64,000 nt of DNA, from the NCBI GenBank assembly GCA_017984635.1, contig JAGNZC010000004.1, positions 1-64,000 on the forward strand, in the 5' to 3' direction. The stretch's first letter is position 1. Every line of letters begins with the position of its first letter. The DNA comes from Crocinitomicaceae bacterium. GTDB taxonomy: Bacteria > Bacteroidota > Bacteroidia > Flavobacteriales_D > Crocinitomicaceae. The translations under genes were made by a program, and so were the position numbers. Positions 9,250-18,215 of the stretch are shown here, one piece after another. A model generated the notes under the pieces. The model was not told where the DNA came from, made no database searches, and was given only the letters and a program-made list of their open reading frames with translations.

Positions 9250-10153
9250 GCGAACAGTTTTAGTGCTTGGGAGTAATGGATTCATCGGTCGTGAATTTGT
9301 AAAAGAATTGCTCAGCAACAAACGTGAAGACGATCAATTTTACTTTTTAAATCGAATGCTACCTGCTCAACAAATCGAGGGTGTTCATTATTTCACAGGT
9401 GATTTCACCTATTTTGACTGGACCTCTTTGCCTTGTTCACCGGACATTGTCGTTCATTTTGCGCGTAATTCATCCAAACGCTTCAGAAAATGGGGACGTT
9501 TAATAGCAAGTGTTAAAGGCTATTTTGGCAACAAACGATTACTTAATTATTTGTCTAGACAACACAAACAATGTCGGGTTTTTTACTTGTCAGGAAGTTT
9601 GATGTATGGCAATCACACTGAAGTTGTAACAGAAAAAACACTTTTACAACCTATCAGTTTTGCGAAAGAATACATTTATGCAGAGCAACCATTTCTGACC
9701 AACACAAATAAAAATGCCGCTGTGACATTCGTCAGAGTTCCTTGGGTTTTAGGAAACGGATCTTGGTTTGATGCGTTTTATTTGAAAAAAATAAAAACTG
9801 AACAAGTCGTGCCAATTTATGGAGATGGAAGCAATCAAATGGCTTTTATTTTAAATCAAGACATCGCTAAATGCATGGTTCATTTACTCGACAAACCTTT
9901 TCATCCGATTGTCAATTTAGCTTACGATTATTACATTGCACAAGCGGAGTTTTCGCAATTAATAGCAAATAAATTGCAATTGCCTTTAAAAACCATTCCA
10001 TTACAAGGATTTGAACGCGCAATAAAAGAAGCATTCACCTCCTCAATTTGTTTAAGTTCAGAATTGAAAGAATGTGATTTTATATTAAATAATACATCTG
10101 TTGAAGGAAAAATTGATGATTTTTTAGGGGAAATAGACATTTCAGTTTTATAA
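9221..10153 (+). CDS. SDR-fold NAD(P)-dependent epimerase/dehydratase-like protein
   Basis: The 310-residue protein has the Rossmann signature VLVLGSNGFIG at residues 13-23 and the SGSLMYG segment (124-130) of extended short-chain dehydrogenases. Proteins of this class modify nucleotide-activated sugars. Where the catalytic YxxxK should be, residues 147-151 read FAKEY, so both the tyrosine and the lysine appear replaced. The protein may therefore be a non-catalytic or altered member. It is the last gene of the polysaccharide operon and its start lies inside the nucleotidyltransferase gene (29-base overlap). No terminator is visible after it. Confidence 0.75.
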   Translation: MKTKQTASAKRTVLVLGSNGFIGREFVKELLSNKREDDQFYFLNRMLPAQQIEGVHYFTGDFTYFDWTSLPCSPDIVVHFARNSSKRFRKWGRLIASVKGYFGNKRLLNYLSRQHKQCRVFYLSGSLMYGNHTEVVTEKTLLQPISFAKEYIYAEQPFLTNTNKNAAVTFVRVPWVLGNGSWFDAFYLKKIKTEQVVPIYGDGSNQMAFILNQDIAKCMVHLLDKPFHPIVNLAYDYYIAQAEFSQLIANKLQLPLKTIPLQGFERAIKEAFTSSICLSSELKECDFILNNTSVEGKIDDFLGEIDISVL

Positions 10154-10208
10154 AATCGCATAAAATGATGTATATTAGATAGAAGAAACCACTAAATCCA
10201 ATATACTA

Positions 10209-10676
10209 ATGCAACATCATCGGAAAAAAATGCGTTTGTCTCATACAGATTATTCATCTGACGGCGTTTATTTTATCACCTCCTGTTGTAAAAATAGAAT
10301 ACATCATTTCGGAGCTATAATAAATGGTGAAATGTCTTTTTCCAAAGCCGGCGAGATCGCACAACAACAATTTAGTTGGTTGGAAAATCAATATTCTTAT
10401 TTGATCATTCATAATGTGGTGATTATGCCAGATCATATTCATGTTTTACTGGAAATTGATCGTACAAAAGCAGTTGGTGATTGTAAAATTAAATCGGTTT
10501 CATCGTTGATGGGAGCATACAAAACAACCTCGTCAAAATTGATTCATTTATCGGGAAATTTGGAATTTGAATGGCAACGTTCGTTCTATGATCACATCGT
10601 TCGAAATCAACAATCATATGAAAATATTTATCAATATATAACGGATAATCCAATTAAATGGCGCAATAACCCGTAG
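10209..10676 (+). mobile_element. REP-associated tyrosine transposase (RAYT, IS200-like Y1 family)
   Basis: This 155-residue Y1 transposase-domain protein (PF01797) carries the metal-binding HxH in MPDHIHVLLEI and a candidate nucleophile tyrosine in QRSFYDHIVRNQQSYENI. The N-terminal LSHTDYSSDGVYFITSCC is the usual RAYT opening. RAYTs are domesticated single-strand transposases that act on short palindromes, and such palindromes follow directly at 10672-10775. Length is slightly short for the family but both motifs are intact. It has no partner gene and lies between the polysaccharide operon and convergent minus-strand genes. Confidence 0.9.
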
Positions 10677-10775
10677 GGTCAGGTCGCGTAAACCGGTTGT
10701 ATCATGTTGCGTAACCGGTAGGACCAGGTCGCGACCTGGTCCTACCGCGCGGAACAATCCGTCGGATTGTTCCGC
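10672..10775. repeat. REP/BIME-like palindrome cluster next to the RAYT
   Basis: A GC-rich island in AT-rich surroundings. The unit GTAGGGTCAGGTCGCG (from 10673) is repeated as GTAGGACCAGGTCGCG (from 10718), and GCGTAAACCGG recurs as GCGTAACCGG. Bases 10716-10747 form a perfect 32-bp palindrome built on GGTAGGACCAGGTC and its complement. Bases 10749-10775 form a second palindrome with 13-base arms (GCGGAACAATCCG) around one T. GTAG at the head of the unit resembles the tetranucleotide guide of known REP sequences. The cluster overlaps the 3' end of the methyltransferase gene. Confidence 0.85.
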
Positions 10776-11560
10776 ATCACATACAACGTATATTCACCAA
10801 AATTCCAAAACGGTGTTTTTTGCAACATTTTGTCACATTTCCATAAAAAATTGGTCAATTTGGGATGCCTCACCGTTATGTGATTTTCGTACCATGCTGG
10901 ATACAAAATACTATAACCACGCTTCTTTTCTATTGAAAATTGATTAAAATGCTTTTTTATTTCTGCAGAAGAATAACATTTACTGGCTAAAAATTTATTG
11001 GGTGAATAACCTCCCCAAACTTTATTTAAACGTCGCTTGCTTTCTTTAAATTTAAATTTCAACAAAGGTTTTAACACAGCCATCATGTACCATTTGTTTA
11101 CAAATGTAAGCACCATTGTTCCAGTTGGCTTCAAACATTTTTTCAAATAATCTTGAACGATAGAAATATCTTCCACTGTATTCAATGCACCGAAATAAAC
11201 GTAGATATGGTCAAATTGAACTCCATTGAACGCTTCAGCAATGTTTTCAACAGATCCAACAGAAAGTTGCACATTTGTTAAACCCTTTTTATTCGCTTGT
11301 TCATGAGCCCAGTCGTGCATTCCTTGAGAAATGTCAATGCCATAAATGGAACTATTTGGGAATGTTTCAGCAAAAAAGTTCACGTCCAATCCAGGGCCGT
11401 ACCCAATTTCAAGACAATTTGAAAACGAATGTTTTAAACTTTCCTTTCGAAAACTTGAGCGAATGCGTTGCAATGTTTGATTTTCCCAATACCGATTTTC
11501 AAAATTTGTTGAATCGATATCGTAATAGTCTTTTACATTTTTATAGTAACTTGAACTCAT
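10742..11560 (-). CDS. Class I SAM-dependent methyltransferase
   Basis: This 272-residue Rossmann-fold methyltransferase has SAM motif I in LEIGYGPGLDVNF (near residue 47) followed by the acidic strand end IYGIDISQGM. The later FDHIYVYFGALN matches motif IV. The substrate is unknown. It overlaps the YgiQ gene by four bases (ATGA), so the two are probably co-transcribed. The final codons, MRNNPTDCSAR and the TAG stop, lie inside the REP-like palindromes. The native end of the protein therefore appears to have been replaced or extended by repeat sequence. Confidence 0.8.
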   Translation of the reverse strand: MSSSYYKNVKDYYDIDSTNFENRYWENQTLQRIRSSFRKESLKHSFSNCLEIGYGPGLDVNFFAETFPNSSIYGIDISQGMHDWAHEQANKKGLTNVQLSVGSVENIAEAFNGVQFDHIYVYFGALNTVEDISIVQDYLKKCLKPTGTMVLTFVNKWYMMAVLKPLLKFKFKESKRRLNKVWGGYSPNKFLASKCYSSAEIKKHFNQFSIEKKRGYSILYPAWYENHITVRHPKLTNFLWKCDKMLQKTPFWNFGEYTLYVMRNNPTDCSAR

Positions 11561-13449
11561 CGCTTTCTACGTTTCTCTTCCAGCCAACTTGGTGCTTTAC
11601 GCGCAGAAGGTTTTTCTTGCCCAACCAATTTTTCAATTAAATCTGGACGGTTTGCTTTCGTAAGGCGTTGACGGATCCAATCTTGGTTTTCGCGCTTGTA
11701 CCAGAAGAAATACTTGTTTTGATTTTGTTTTTCTTCTCTGGTTTTCACCGTTTTCACTGGTTTTAACGTGTAAGGATGAACGCCTGTGTAATAAATCACT
11801 TCTGCTACAGTCATTGGAGTAGGCATGAAATCTTGCACTTGTTCCAACTGGAAGCCCATATCTTTTGTTTCGGCTGCTAAGTTGGCCATGTCTTCTTCTT
11901 CACATCCTGGATGCGATGAAATAAAGTAGGGAATCAACTGCTGCTTCAAGTTGTGCTTAGCAGAAATTTTATCGTATTTTTCTTTGAATTTATGGAAGTA
12001 CTTAAACGATGGTTTTCGCATCATACGCAAGGTTGCATCTGCTGTATGTTCTGGGGCAACTTTCAATCGACCGCTAACATGACGTGTAATCACTTGTTCA
12101 ATGTATTCATCGTGATTTCCGTCTTCGTTGTTTTTATTAAAATCATCCACCAATAAATCGTAACGAATTCCTGAACCAACAAATGCTTTTTTCACTTTTG
12201 GATGCGCATCTACCTTGCGGTACAATTCTGTCATTGGTTTATGAGAAGTATCCAAATTACTACAAATCACCGGGTGTATACAACTTGGCGAGGAGCAACG
12301 TGCGCAAATGGCTTCGTCTTTCCCTTTCATTTTGTACATGTTGGCTGACGGACCTCCTAAATCGGAAATGTAACCTCTGAAATCTGGATCGTTCACTACT
12401 TGATCCACTTCTTTTAAAATAGAAGCCTCACTTCTGGAAGCAATGAATTTTCCTTGATGGGCAGAAATGGTACAAAAACTACACCCTCCAAAACAGCCTC
12501 GGTGCATGTTCACCGAAAACTTAATCATATCGTAGGCTGGAATAGCACCTCGCTTCTTGTATTTAGGATGAGGTTGACGCGTGTAAGGCAAATCAAATGA
12601 ACGATCAATTTCTTTTTCCGTCATTGTTTTAAACGGTGGATTGATGACCAAAACTTGTTCGCCCACTTTCTGAATGATGCGGTCTGCTTGCCATTTATTG
12701 GATTCAACCTCTACAATTTTAAAGTTGGCAGCGTATTTTAATTTATCTTCTAAACAGTCTTCATGCGAAGCTAATTCAACCGTTTCCCAGTTTTTATTTT
12801 TTGGTAATTCAATCGCTGCATCTTGTAAAAATGCTACTTGCTTGATGGTGTGTAAATTATGAAAAGGAACCCCTTTTTTCAACAATTGCAACATTTCACG
12901 CAAAGGTTGTTCACCCATTCCGTACACCAAAATATCCGCTTTAGAATCTACTAAAATAGAAGGCATCAATTCATCTTTCCAATAATCGTAATGGGTTACA
13001 CGACGCAATGAAGCTTCGATGCCTCCAATCATTACCGGAACATCTGGGTACAAATCTTTTAAAATTTTGGAATAGACAGTTGTTGCATAATCTGGACGAA
13101 AACCTGCTGCTCCTCCTGGTGTGTATGCATCTGTTGAACGCAAACGTTTGTTGGAAGTGTAATGGTTTACCATTGAATCCATACACCCAGCTGTTACCCC
13201 AAAAAAGTATTTAGGCTTCCCTAATTTCTTAAAATCACGTAAATCGTCTTGCCAATTAGGTTGAGCGATGATCCCAATTTTAAAACCTTCATCTTCGATG
13301 ATGCGCCCAATGACAGCCGTTCCAAAGGAAGGATGATCCACATAGGCATCACCAGAAATCAAGATGACATCTAATTCATCCCAACCTCTTTTTTCAACTT
13401 CTTTTTTTGTTATCGGTAACCAGTCCGTTATTGGCCTTTCATCAATCAT
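11557..13449 (-). CDS. YgiQ family radical SAM protein
   Basis: This 630-residue member of the UPF0313/YgiQ family has the radical-SAM cluster motif at C319, C323 and C326 (RGCFGGCSFC), a cobalamin-binding-like N-terminal half, and the family-typical C-terminal region (FFWYKRENQDWIRQRL) ending in a basic tail. The family binds a [4Fe-4S] cluster and uses SAM, but its reaction is not established. It starts at the ATG at 13449. A -7-like box, TATTTTTG on the minus strand at 13454-13461, lies so close that the mRNA may have no leader. Confidence 0.93.
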   Translation of the reverse strand: MIDERPITDWLPITKKEVEKRGWDELDVILISGDAYVDHPSFGTAVIGRIIEDEGFKIGIIAQPNWQDDLRDFKKLGKPKYFFGVTAGCMDSMVNHYTSNKRLRSTDAYTPGGAAGFRPDYATTVYSKILKDLYPDVPVMIGGIEASLRRVTHYDYWKDELMPSILVDSKADILVYGMGEQPLREMLQLLKKGVPFHNLHTIKQVAFLQDAAIELPKNKNWETVELASHEDCLEDKLKYAANFKIVEVESNKWQADRIIQKVGEQVLVINPPFKTMTEKEIDRSFDLPYTRQPHPKYKKRGAIPAYDMIKFSVNMHRGCFGGCSFCTISAHQGKFIASRSEASILKEVDQVVNDPDFRGYISDLGGPSANMYKMKGKDEAICARCSSPSCIHPVICSNLDTSHKPMTELYRKVDAHPKVKKAFVGSGIRYDLLVDDFNKNNEDGNHDEYIEQVITRHVSGRLKVAPEHTADATLRMMRKPSFKYFHKFKEKYDKISAKHNLKQQLIPYFISSHPGCEEEDMANLAAETKDMGFQLEQVQDFMPTPMTVAEVIYYTGVHPYTLKPVKTVKTREEKQNQNKYFFWYKRENQDWIRQRLTKANRPDLIEKLVGQEKPSARKAPSWLEEKRRKR

Positions 13450-13453
13450 AGTA

Positions 13454-13461
13454 CAAAAATA
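13454..13461 (-). promoter_or_regulatory. -7 box upstream of the YgiQ gene
   Basis: On the minus strand this reads TATTTTTG (TAnnTTTG consensus), ending four bases before the ATG. Transcription would begin at or next to the start codon. Confidence 0.5.
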
Positions 13462-13557
13462 CGGATAAATAAATTAATTATTTAGCAACAGTTTCTGTTC
13501 AAACATTTAAAAGGAAACAATGTTTTATGAGCGCTTGAATTTAATAGTTAAAAATTG

Positions 13558-14787
13558 CTACTTCAAGATTGTCAACCTTTCCTGATATAAAATTTTATTA
13601 TCTTGAGAAACAGTTAACCAATAAACGCCATTCAAAAGATTGGGTTCAACAGTAATTTTCCCTGCTGAGAAACTCAGATTATCTGTGTAAACAATTTTTC
13701 CTGTGACATCGAGTATATTTATTTCACTTTTTGCTAAATTTTGTTTGTCACATTGCAAGGTAATTGTGCCTGAAGATGGATTTGGATATACACGTAAAGA
13801 AGGCATTTTTTCTTCCTCCAAGCCCAAGCCAATCACAAAAACCGTTACCGTATCTGTTGAGTAAACACCATTCAATGTTTGTGTTACTACATACGTAGTT
13901 GTCTCCAAAGGCGAAACATACACACCCGCCGTGTTTTGCGCCACTGGCGTACCATCCAATTTAAACCAATTGGCAGGCATGTTGCTTATTTTTTGCCCAA
14001 TAAACACAGAATCTTGTATGTAAATGGTTTGATCTGGACCCGCATACGCTGGAATACCCCCAGGGATACTGTCGAGAGGTATTACAGAGATATCGTCAAC
14101 ATAGTAATAGGCAACGTCAGACAAACCATTTTGATTGATTGGTGCAGACAAATATTGAAGATAGTTTGTTGCACTATCCGTATTGAAATTGCCGATAGTC
14201 ATAAATTTTTCAGTGCCATCTGCGTAATAAATACCTTTTACTTTATACCAGAAATTATCTATGGTATCAAGGATGACAGGATTTCCAAAAGGTAGTATTT
14301 GTTCAGGAAAATCAAGTACTGTAAAATCAAAACCAACTCCAACTCTATATATGGCTGTATCTGAAAAATAAATTCCGAGATTATCTGTTGCATAACGTCC
14401 CCATTCAGCCAAACTTAAGTAATATTCTATTAGATAATACTCATTCGTCTTCATAGTATCTGTAAGTTCTACCTGTATATATTCCTTGTTTTCATAAATA
14501 TTTGGCAATCCAATTAATTGCTCACCTGTATAAAATCCAGCAAAGCCAGAACCAGTATGAGGCATTTGAAAGGAGTTCAAATATTCAATACTACTCATGT
14601 TGCAATAATTATATAAATCGGGAGTCCCGTATTCGGTAGGATTTACCCAAGGAGGCGAATCGTAAATGTTATCTGTAAATTGAGTACAATTTGGAACAAT
14701 CTCAAAACTACTATTTGGAACCAAATTGAATTGAGCAGAACCAAATAAATAACTCCAAAAACAAATAATAAATAAATAATATTTCAT
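13558..14787 (-). CDS. Secreted protein with T9SS C-terminal sorting domain
   Basis: The 409-residue protein has a signal peptide (MKYYLFIICFWSYLFGSAQ) and then NLVPNSSFEIVPNC, the opening of a family of Bacteroidota surface proteins with a jelly-roll-like domain containing PPWVNPTEYGTPDLYNYC. Residues about 335-409 form a type A T9SS sorting domain, beginning VYPNPSSGTITLQC and ending with a KxxILK-like strand (LTILK). It should be exported through Sec and T9SS to the cell surface or medium. The upstream gene, also T9SS-tagged, ends five bases before this start. The function is unknown. Confidence 0.85.
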   Translation of the reverse strand: MKYYLFIICFWSYLFGSAQFNLVPNSSFEIVPNCTQFTDNIYDSPPWVNPTEYGTPDLYNYCNMSSIEYLNSFQMPHTGSGFAGFYTGEQLIGLPNIYENKEYIQVELTDTMKTNEYYLIEYYLSLAEWGRYATDNLGIYFSDTAIYRVGVGFDFTVLDFPEQILPFGNPVILDTIDNFWYKVKGIYYADGTEKFMTIGNFNTDSATNYLQYLSAPINQNGLSDVAYYYVDDISVIPLDSIPGGIPAYAGPDQTIYIQDSVFIGQKISNMPANWFKLDGTPVAQNTAGVYVSPLETTTYVVTQTLNGVYSTDTVTVFVIGLGLEEEKMPSLRVYPNPSSGTITLQCDKQNLAKSEINILDVTGKIVYTDNLSFSAGKITVEPNLLNGVYWLTVSQDNKILYQERLTILK

Positions 14788-14792
14788 AGTTC

Positions 14793-15431
14793 TTATTTTA
14801 GTATCATTATTTTCTCTGTAAAGCTTTTGTTTGTCATTGGGTTGATTAACTCCAAATAATACATTCCTGGTTTGGCAAGGTAATTCATTTTTAGCTTGTT
14901 GTCAATTATTTCCATTGTGCTTTTGTAAAGGAGTTTCCCTGAAACATCACGTAAAATTGCAGTTAAAGAAGTCAATGATTCATCTTCATCTGTAACATTC
15001 ACCAAAAATTCTCCGTTATTTGGGTTAGGGTAAATTGTTATTCCAATTTCTTTTTCGCTAAACACATCGGTAAAGTTTGTCAGCGATTTAGCAGAGCTCT
15101 CATTACAGTTTGATTCAAATGTTTCAGCCGTTGTGTAAATGGAATTGTATAAACTTCGTGCTTGGTAGACAATATTTCCATCTTTGTCTGGGCAAGCTAT
15201 TGCCAAGTTATACAAATCCAAACTGTCAATAGAAGAGAAAGTTGAATCAAAGTATTTCAAACTCAAAGAATAGAACAATTTATAATTGTATTCAATTTGA
15301 TCAGATGGCGTAATTGTATTTAATATAGTTTCTGTTAAACTATCATTGCCTGAAGAATAGGCCTTTTCGGCATCCAATAGCACACCTTTGTTGGTTAATG
15401 CGGTAGAGTCGTAAAAGGCTTGCAAATTCAT
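14793..15431 (-). pseudogene. N-terminally truncated T9SS cargo protein
   Basis: This 212-residue frame ends in a clear type A T9SS sorting domain (IYPNPNNGEFLVNV ... GMYYLELINPMT ... IMILK), so it derives from a secreted protein. It begins MNLQAFYDSTALTNKG with no signal peptide, and an in-frame stop lies seven codons upstream. Without Sec export the sorting domain cannot be used, so this looks like the remaining 3' part of a larger gene, or a gene whose start was lost. An alternative is a cytosolic relic that is still transcribed. It is followed after five bases by the intact T9SS cargo gene. Confidence 0.55.
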
Positions 15432-15614
15432 AATTAAATATTTTATTTCTCACTCTTCATTAAATTCGAGAATTTTTGATGATTTAAAAGATTCTTTTTT
15501 ATTATGACAACTAAAGTACTATTTTTAATTAATAAAAGCATTCTATTGTCAAAGTTCAAATCACCTTGTTCACAAATACCTGCATCATTTCAACAACTAT
15601 TGCGTTAACTTGCT

Positions 15615-15622
15615 TATTTTTG
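15615..15622 (+). promoter_or_regulatory. -7 box of the leucyl aminopeptidase gene
   Basis: TATTTTTG fits TAnnTTTG and lies 15 bases before the ATG at 15638. This argues against the more upstream in-frame start at 15566. Confidence 0.5.
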
Positions 15623-15637
15623 TCTAAAATTTTTAAG

Positions 15638-17029
15638 ATGATTGCATTCAATTATACGACCGATTCAACGAATTTGTCCTTTGCTACACTTGTCCAAAAA
15701 GCAAGTGTTGCGCCAACTTCTTTACCAACAGAATTCCATGCTTTTTTTCATGCTTTTAAAGAAGAAACAGAGCTTATAGAATTTTTAAAAATTGGAGCAG
15801 CCTATCACTTTTTCATTAAAGAAGATCAATCTTCAGAGGCGTTAAGAGTTGCAGGTTCTTCGTTATTGGCACAATTGAATAAAACAACAGATGCAATCGT
15901 TTTAGAAGGATCTGATTCAGCAACCTTATTGGTCGCAGAAGGCATAGCTTTGGCGGGGTATCAATTTTTACCTTATTTTTCAGACAAAGCAAAAAAGGAA
16001 ATCGGATTAAAAGAAGTGATTCTGCCAACGAGTGTTATTCAAGAAAAAGTGGATGAGCTAACAAATACCGTTAAAGCTGTTTGTTGGGCAAGAGACCGTG
16101 TCAATGAACCTGTTTCTCATTTAAATGCAGTGCAATTAAGTGAAAAAATGAGCGAATTGTGTTCATCTGTTGGTTGCCATGTGCAAGTTTTAGAAAAAAC
16201 ACAAATTGAATCGTTGAAAATGGGTGGGCTATTAGCCGTAAATAAAGGTTCAATCGATCCACCAACATTTACAATTATAGAATACAAACCAAGCAATGCT
16301 AAAAATACACAACCAATTGTGTTAGTAGGTAAAGGCGTTGTATATGATACCGGTGGGTTGAGTTTAAAACCAACACCAGGTTCGATGGATTGCATGAAAA
16401 GTGACATGGGTGGTGCAGCGTGTATGGCAGCTACAATTTACTTGGCTGCAGCACAGAAATTACCCGTTCATTTGATCGGATTGATTCCAGCAACGGATAA
16501 TCGTCCAGGTTTAAATGCGTATGCACCAGGTGACGTGATTACGATGTACGATGGAACTTCTGTAGAAGTATTGAATACAGATGCCGAAGGACGAATGATT
16601 TTAGCAGATGCATTGGCTTATTCTAATAAATACAAACCAGCATTGGTGATTGATGCTGCAACTTTAACAGGCGCAGCGTTAAGAGCAATAGGCACAAAAG
16701 CTTCTGTGATTATGGGGAATGCTTCAGATGACAACTTCTCGCAATTAGAAGCGGCTGGAAACGAAGTACATGAGCGTGTGGTGCGTTTTCCTTTTTGGGA
16801 TGATTATGCCAAGGAAATTAAATCGTCGATTGCAGATTTGAAAAATTTAGGAGGACCAAATGCCGGAATGATTACAGCAGGAAAGTTCTTAGAGCATTTT
16901 GTAAAAAGTCCGTATATTCACATGGATATTGCAGGACCAGCTTGGTTAGATGCAAAAGAAGATTACCGAACACAAGGAGGAACTGGAGCAGGCGTTCGTT
17001 TGTTGTACACCTTCTTGAAAAACTATTAA
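15638..17029 (+). CDS. pepA: Leucyl aminopeptidase (M17 family)
   Basis: This cytosolic M17 metallo-aminopeptidase removes N-terminal residues using two metal ions. The family signature NTDAEGRMILADAL is present, as are the metal/active-site region VGKGVVYDTGGLSLKP and SDMGGAA. I place the start at 15638, giving 463 residues and the normal opening MIAFNYTTDSTN. The 24 extra residues possible from 15566 would overlap the promoter. The N-terminal domain is divergent, as usual in Bacteroidota. pdxA follows after one base, which suggests co-transcription. Confidence 0.92.
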   Translation: MIAFNYTTDSTNLSFATLVQKASVAPTSLPTEFHAFFHAFKEETELIEFLKIGAAYHFFIKEDQSSEALRVAGSSLLAQLNKTTDAIVLEGSDSATLLVAEGIALAGYQFLPYFSDKAKKEIGLKEVILPTSVIQEKVDELTNTVKAVCWARDRVNEPVSHLNAVQLSEKMSELCSSVGCHVQVLEKTQIESLKMGGLLAVNKGSIDPPTFTIIEYKPSNAKNTQPIVLVGKGVVYDTGGLSLKPTPGSMDCMKSDMGGAACMAATIYLAAAQKLPVHLIGLIPATDNRPGLNAYAPGDVITMYDGTSVEVLNTDAEGRMILADALAYSNKYKPALVIDAATLTGAALRAIGTKASVIMGNASDDNFSQLEAAGNEVHERVVRFPFWDDYAKEIKSSIADLKNLGGPNAGMITAGKFLEHFVKSPYIHMDIAGPAWLDAKEDYRTQGGTGAGVRLLYTFLKNY

Positions 17030-17030
17030 G

Positions 17031-18131
17031 ATGGAAAAAGAGAAAGAAAAGGAATACAATAATCCAAACCCAATTCGTGTTGGAATTTCCATCGGAGATA
17101 TTAATGGAATTGGGCCAGAGGTGATTCTAAAAACTTTTTTAGATGCACGAATGCTGTTAGATTGTACCCCAATAATTTATGGCTCAACGAAAGTCTTTTC
17201 CCATTATAAAAAAGTATTAGACATTCCTGAATTCAGCTATTTGTCATGCAAAGATGCTGGTGAAGCACAAAATAAAAAAGTGAATATTATTAATGTTTGG
17301 CAAGATGAAATCGAATACCAAACAGGTTTAGTGACTGAAAACGGTGGAAAATATGCTTTTTTATCGTTAGAAAGTGCTACACAAGATTTAGCAGAAGGTA
17401 AAATCGATGTTTTGGTTACAGCGCCAATTTCGAAAGAAGCAATGGCGAAATCGGGCTTTAAATTCCCGGGTCACACCGAGTATTTAGCAGATTTAGCTGG
17501 CGAAGAAGAAGCGTTGATGGTAATGGTTTCTGGAAACTTACGCGTAGCATTGGTTACAAGTCACATTGCTTTAAAAGATGTTCATACCGCTTTGTCAAAA
17601 GAGAAAATTTTACAAAAAATAAAAACTTTTGAAGCGAGTTTGATCAAAGATTTTGGCATTGTAAAGCCTAAAATTGCTGTATTTGGATTGAATCCACATG
17701 CTGGAGAAAATGGTAAAATGGGTACGGAAGAGCAAGAGATTATTGCTCCTGCGATCAATCAAGCGCGTCAAGAAAATTGTTTGGCATTTGGACCGTATCC
17801 AGCAGATGGATTTTTTGGTTCGGCAGCACGTTCCAATTATGATGGTGTTTTAGCGATGTATCACGATCAAGGGCTGGCTGCATTCAAAGCATTGGCATTT
17901 GATGATGGAGTGAACTATACAGCTGGTTTACCAATTGTACGCACTTCGCCCGATCACGGAACAGCATTTGATATTGCAGGACAAGATAAAGCTTCTGAGC
18001 ATTCGTTTAGAAATGCTGTGTTTGTTGCAATGGATGTTTATAAAATGCGCCAATTTAACAAAGAAATTAGTCAAAACCCATTAAAAATATCCCCAAAAGA
18101 GAAGAGAAGATCTTCGAGTGATATCGAATAA
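17031..18131 (+). CDS. pdxA: 4-hydroxythreonine-4-phosphate dehydrogenase
   Basis: PdxA oxidises 4-phospho-hydroxy-L-threonine in the DXP-dependent pathway to pyridoxal phosphate. The 366-residue protein shows ISIGDINGIGPEVIL at the N-terminus, the metal-ligand region FPGHTEYLADLAG, GLNPHAGENG, and MYHDQGLAAFKAL near the end, all conserved in the family. Its start lies one base after the aminopeptidase stop. The last 20 residues are a polar, probably disordered tail. The next gene has its own promoter-like box, so the pair probably forms one transcript. Confidence 0.95.
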   Translation: MEKEKEKEYNNPNPIRVGISIGDINGIGPEVILKTFLDARMLLDCTPIIYGSTKVFSHYKKVLDIPEFSYLSCKDAGEAQNKKVNIINVWQDEIEYQTGLVTENGGKYAFLSLESATQDLAEGKIDVLVTAPISKEAMAKSGFKFPGHTEYLADLAGEEEALMVMVSGNLRVALVTSHIALKDVHTALSKEKILQKIKTFEASLIKDFGIVKPKIAVFGLNPHAGENGKMGTEEQEIIAPAINQARQENCLAFGPYPADGFFGSAARSNYDGVLAMYHDQGLAAFKALAFDDGVNYTAGLPIVRTSPDHGTAFDIAGQDKASEHSFRNAVFVAMDVYKMRQFNKEISQNPLKISPKEKRRSSSDIE

Positions 18132-18187
18132 ATGAATGACTTGAAATAAAAAAATGCAAGATATTAACATATATAAGTTAAAATTAT

Positions 18188-18195
18188 TACCTTTG
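18188..18195 (+). promoter_or_regulatory. -7 box of the DUF177-rpmF-fatty acid operon
   Basis: TACCTTTG fits TAnnTTTG, 20 bases before the GTG at 18216. It would drive the DUF177, rpmF, plsX, fabH, accB and accC genes. Confidence 0.5.
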
Positions 18196-18215
18196 CCCTC
18201 CAATTTTTATTCAGT

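Noticed and set aside
13879..14295. 138-residue plus-strand frame
   Set aside because: Antisense to the T9SS cargo gene, which has a signal peptide and sorting domain; no coding evidence on the plus strand.
15566..15637. Longer start for leucyl aminopeptidase at 15566
   Set aside because: The extra residues would be encoded across the TATTTTTG promoter box, and the 15638 start gives the normal family opening.
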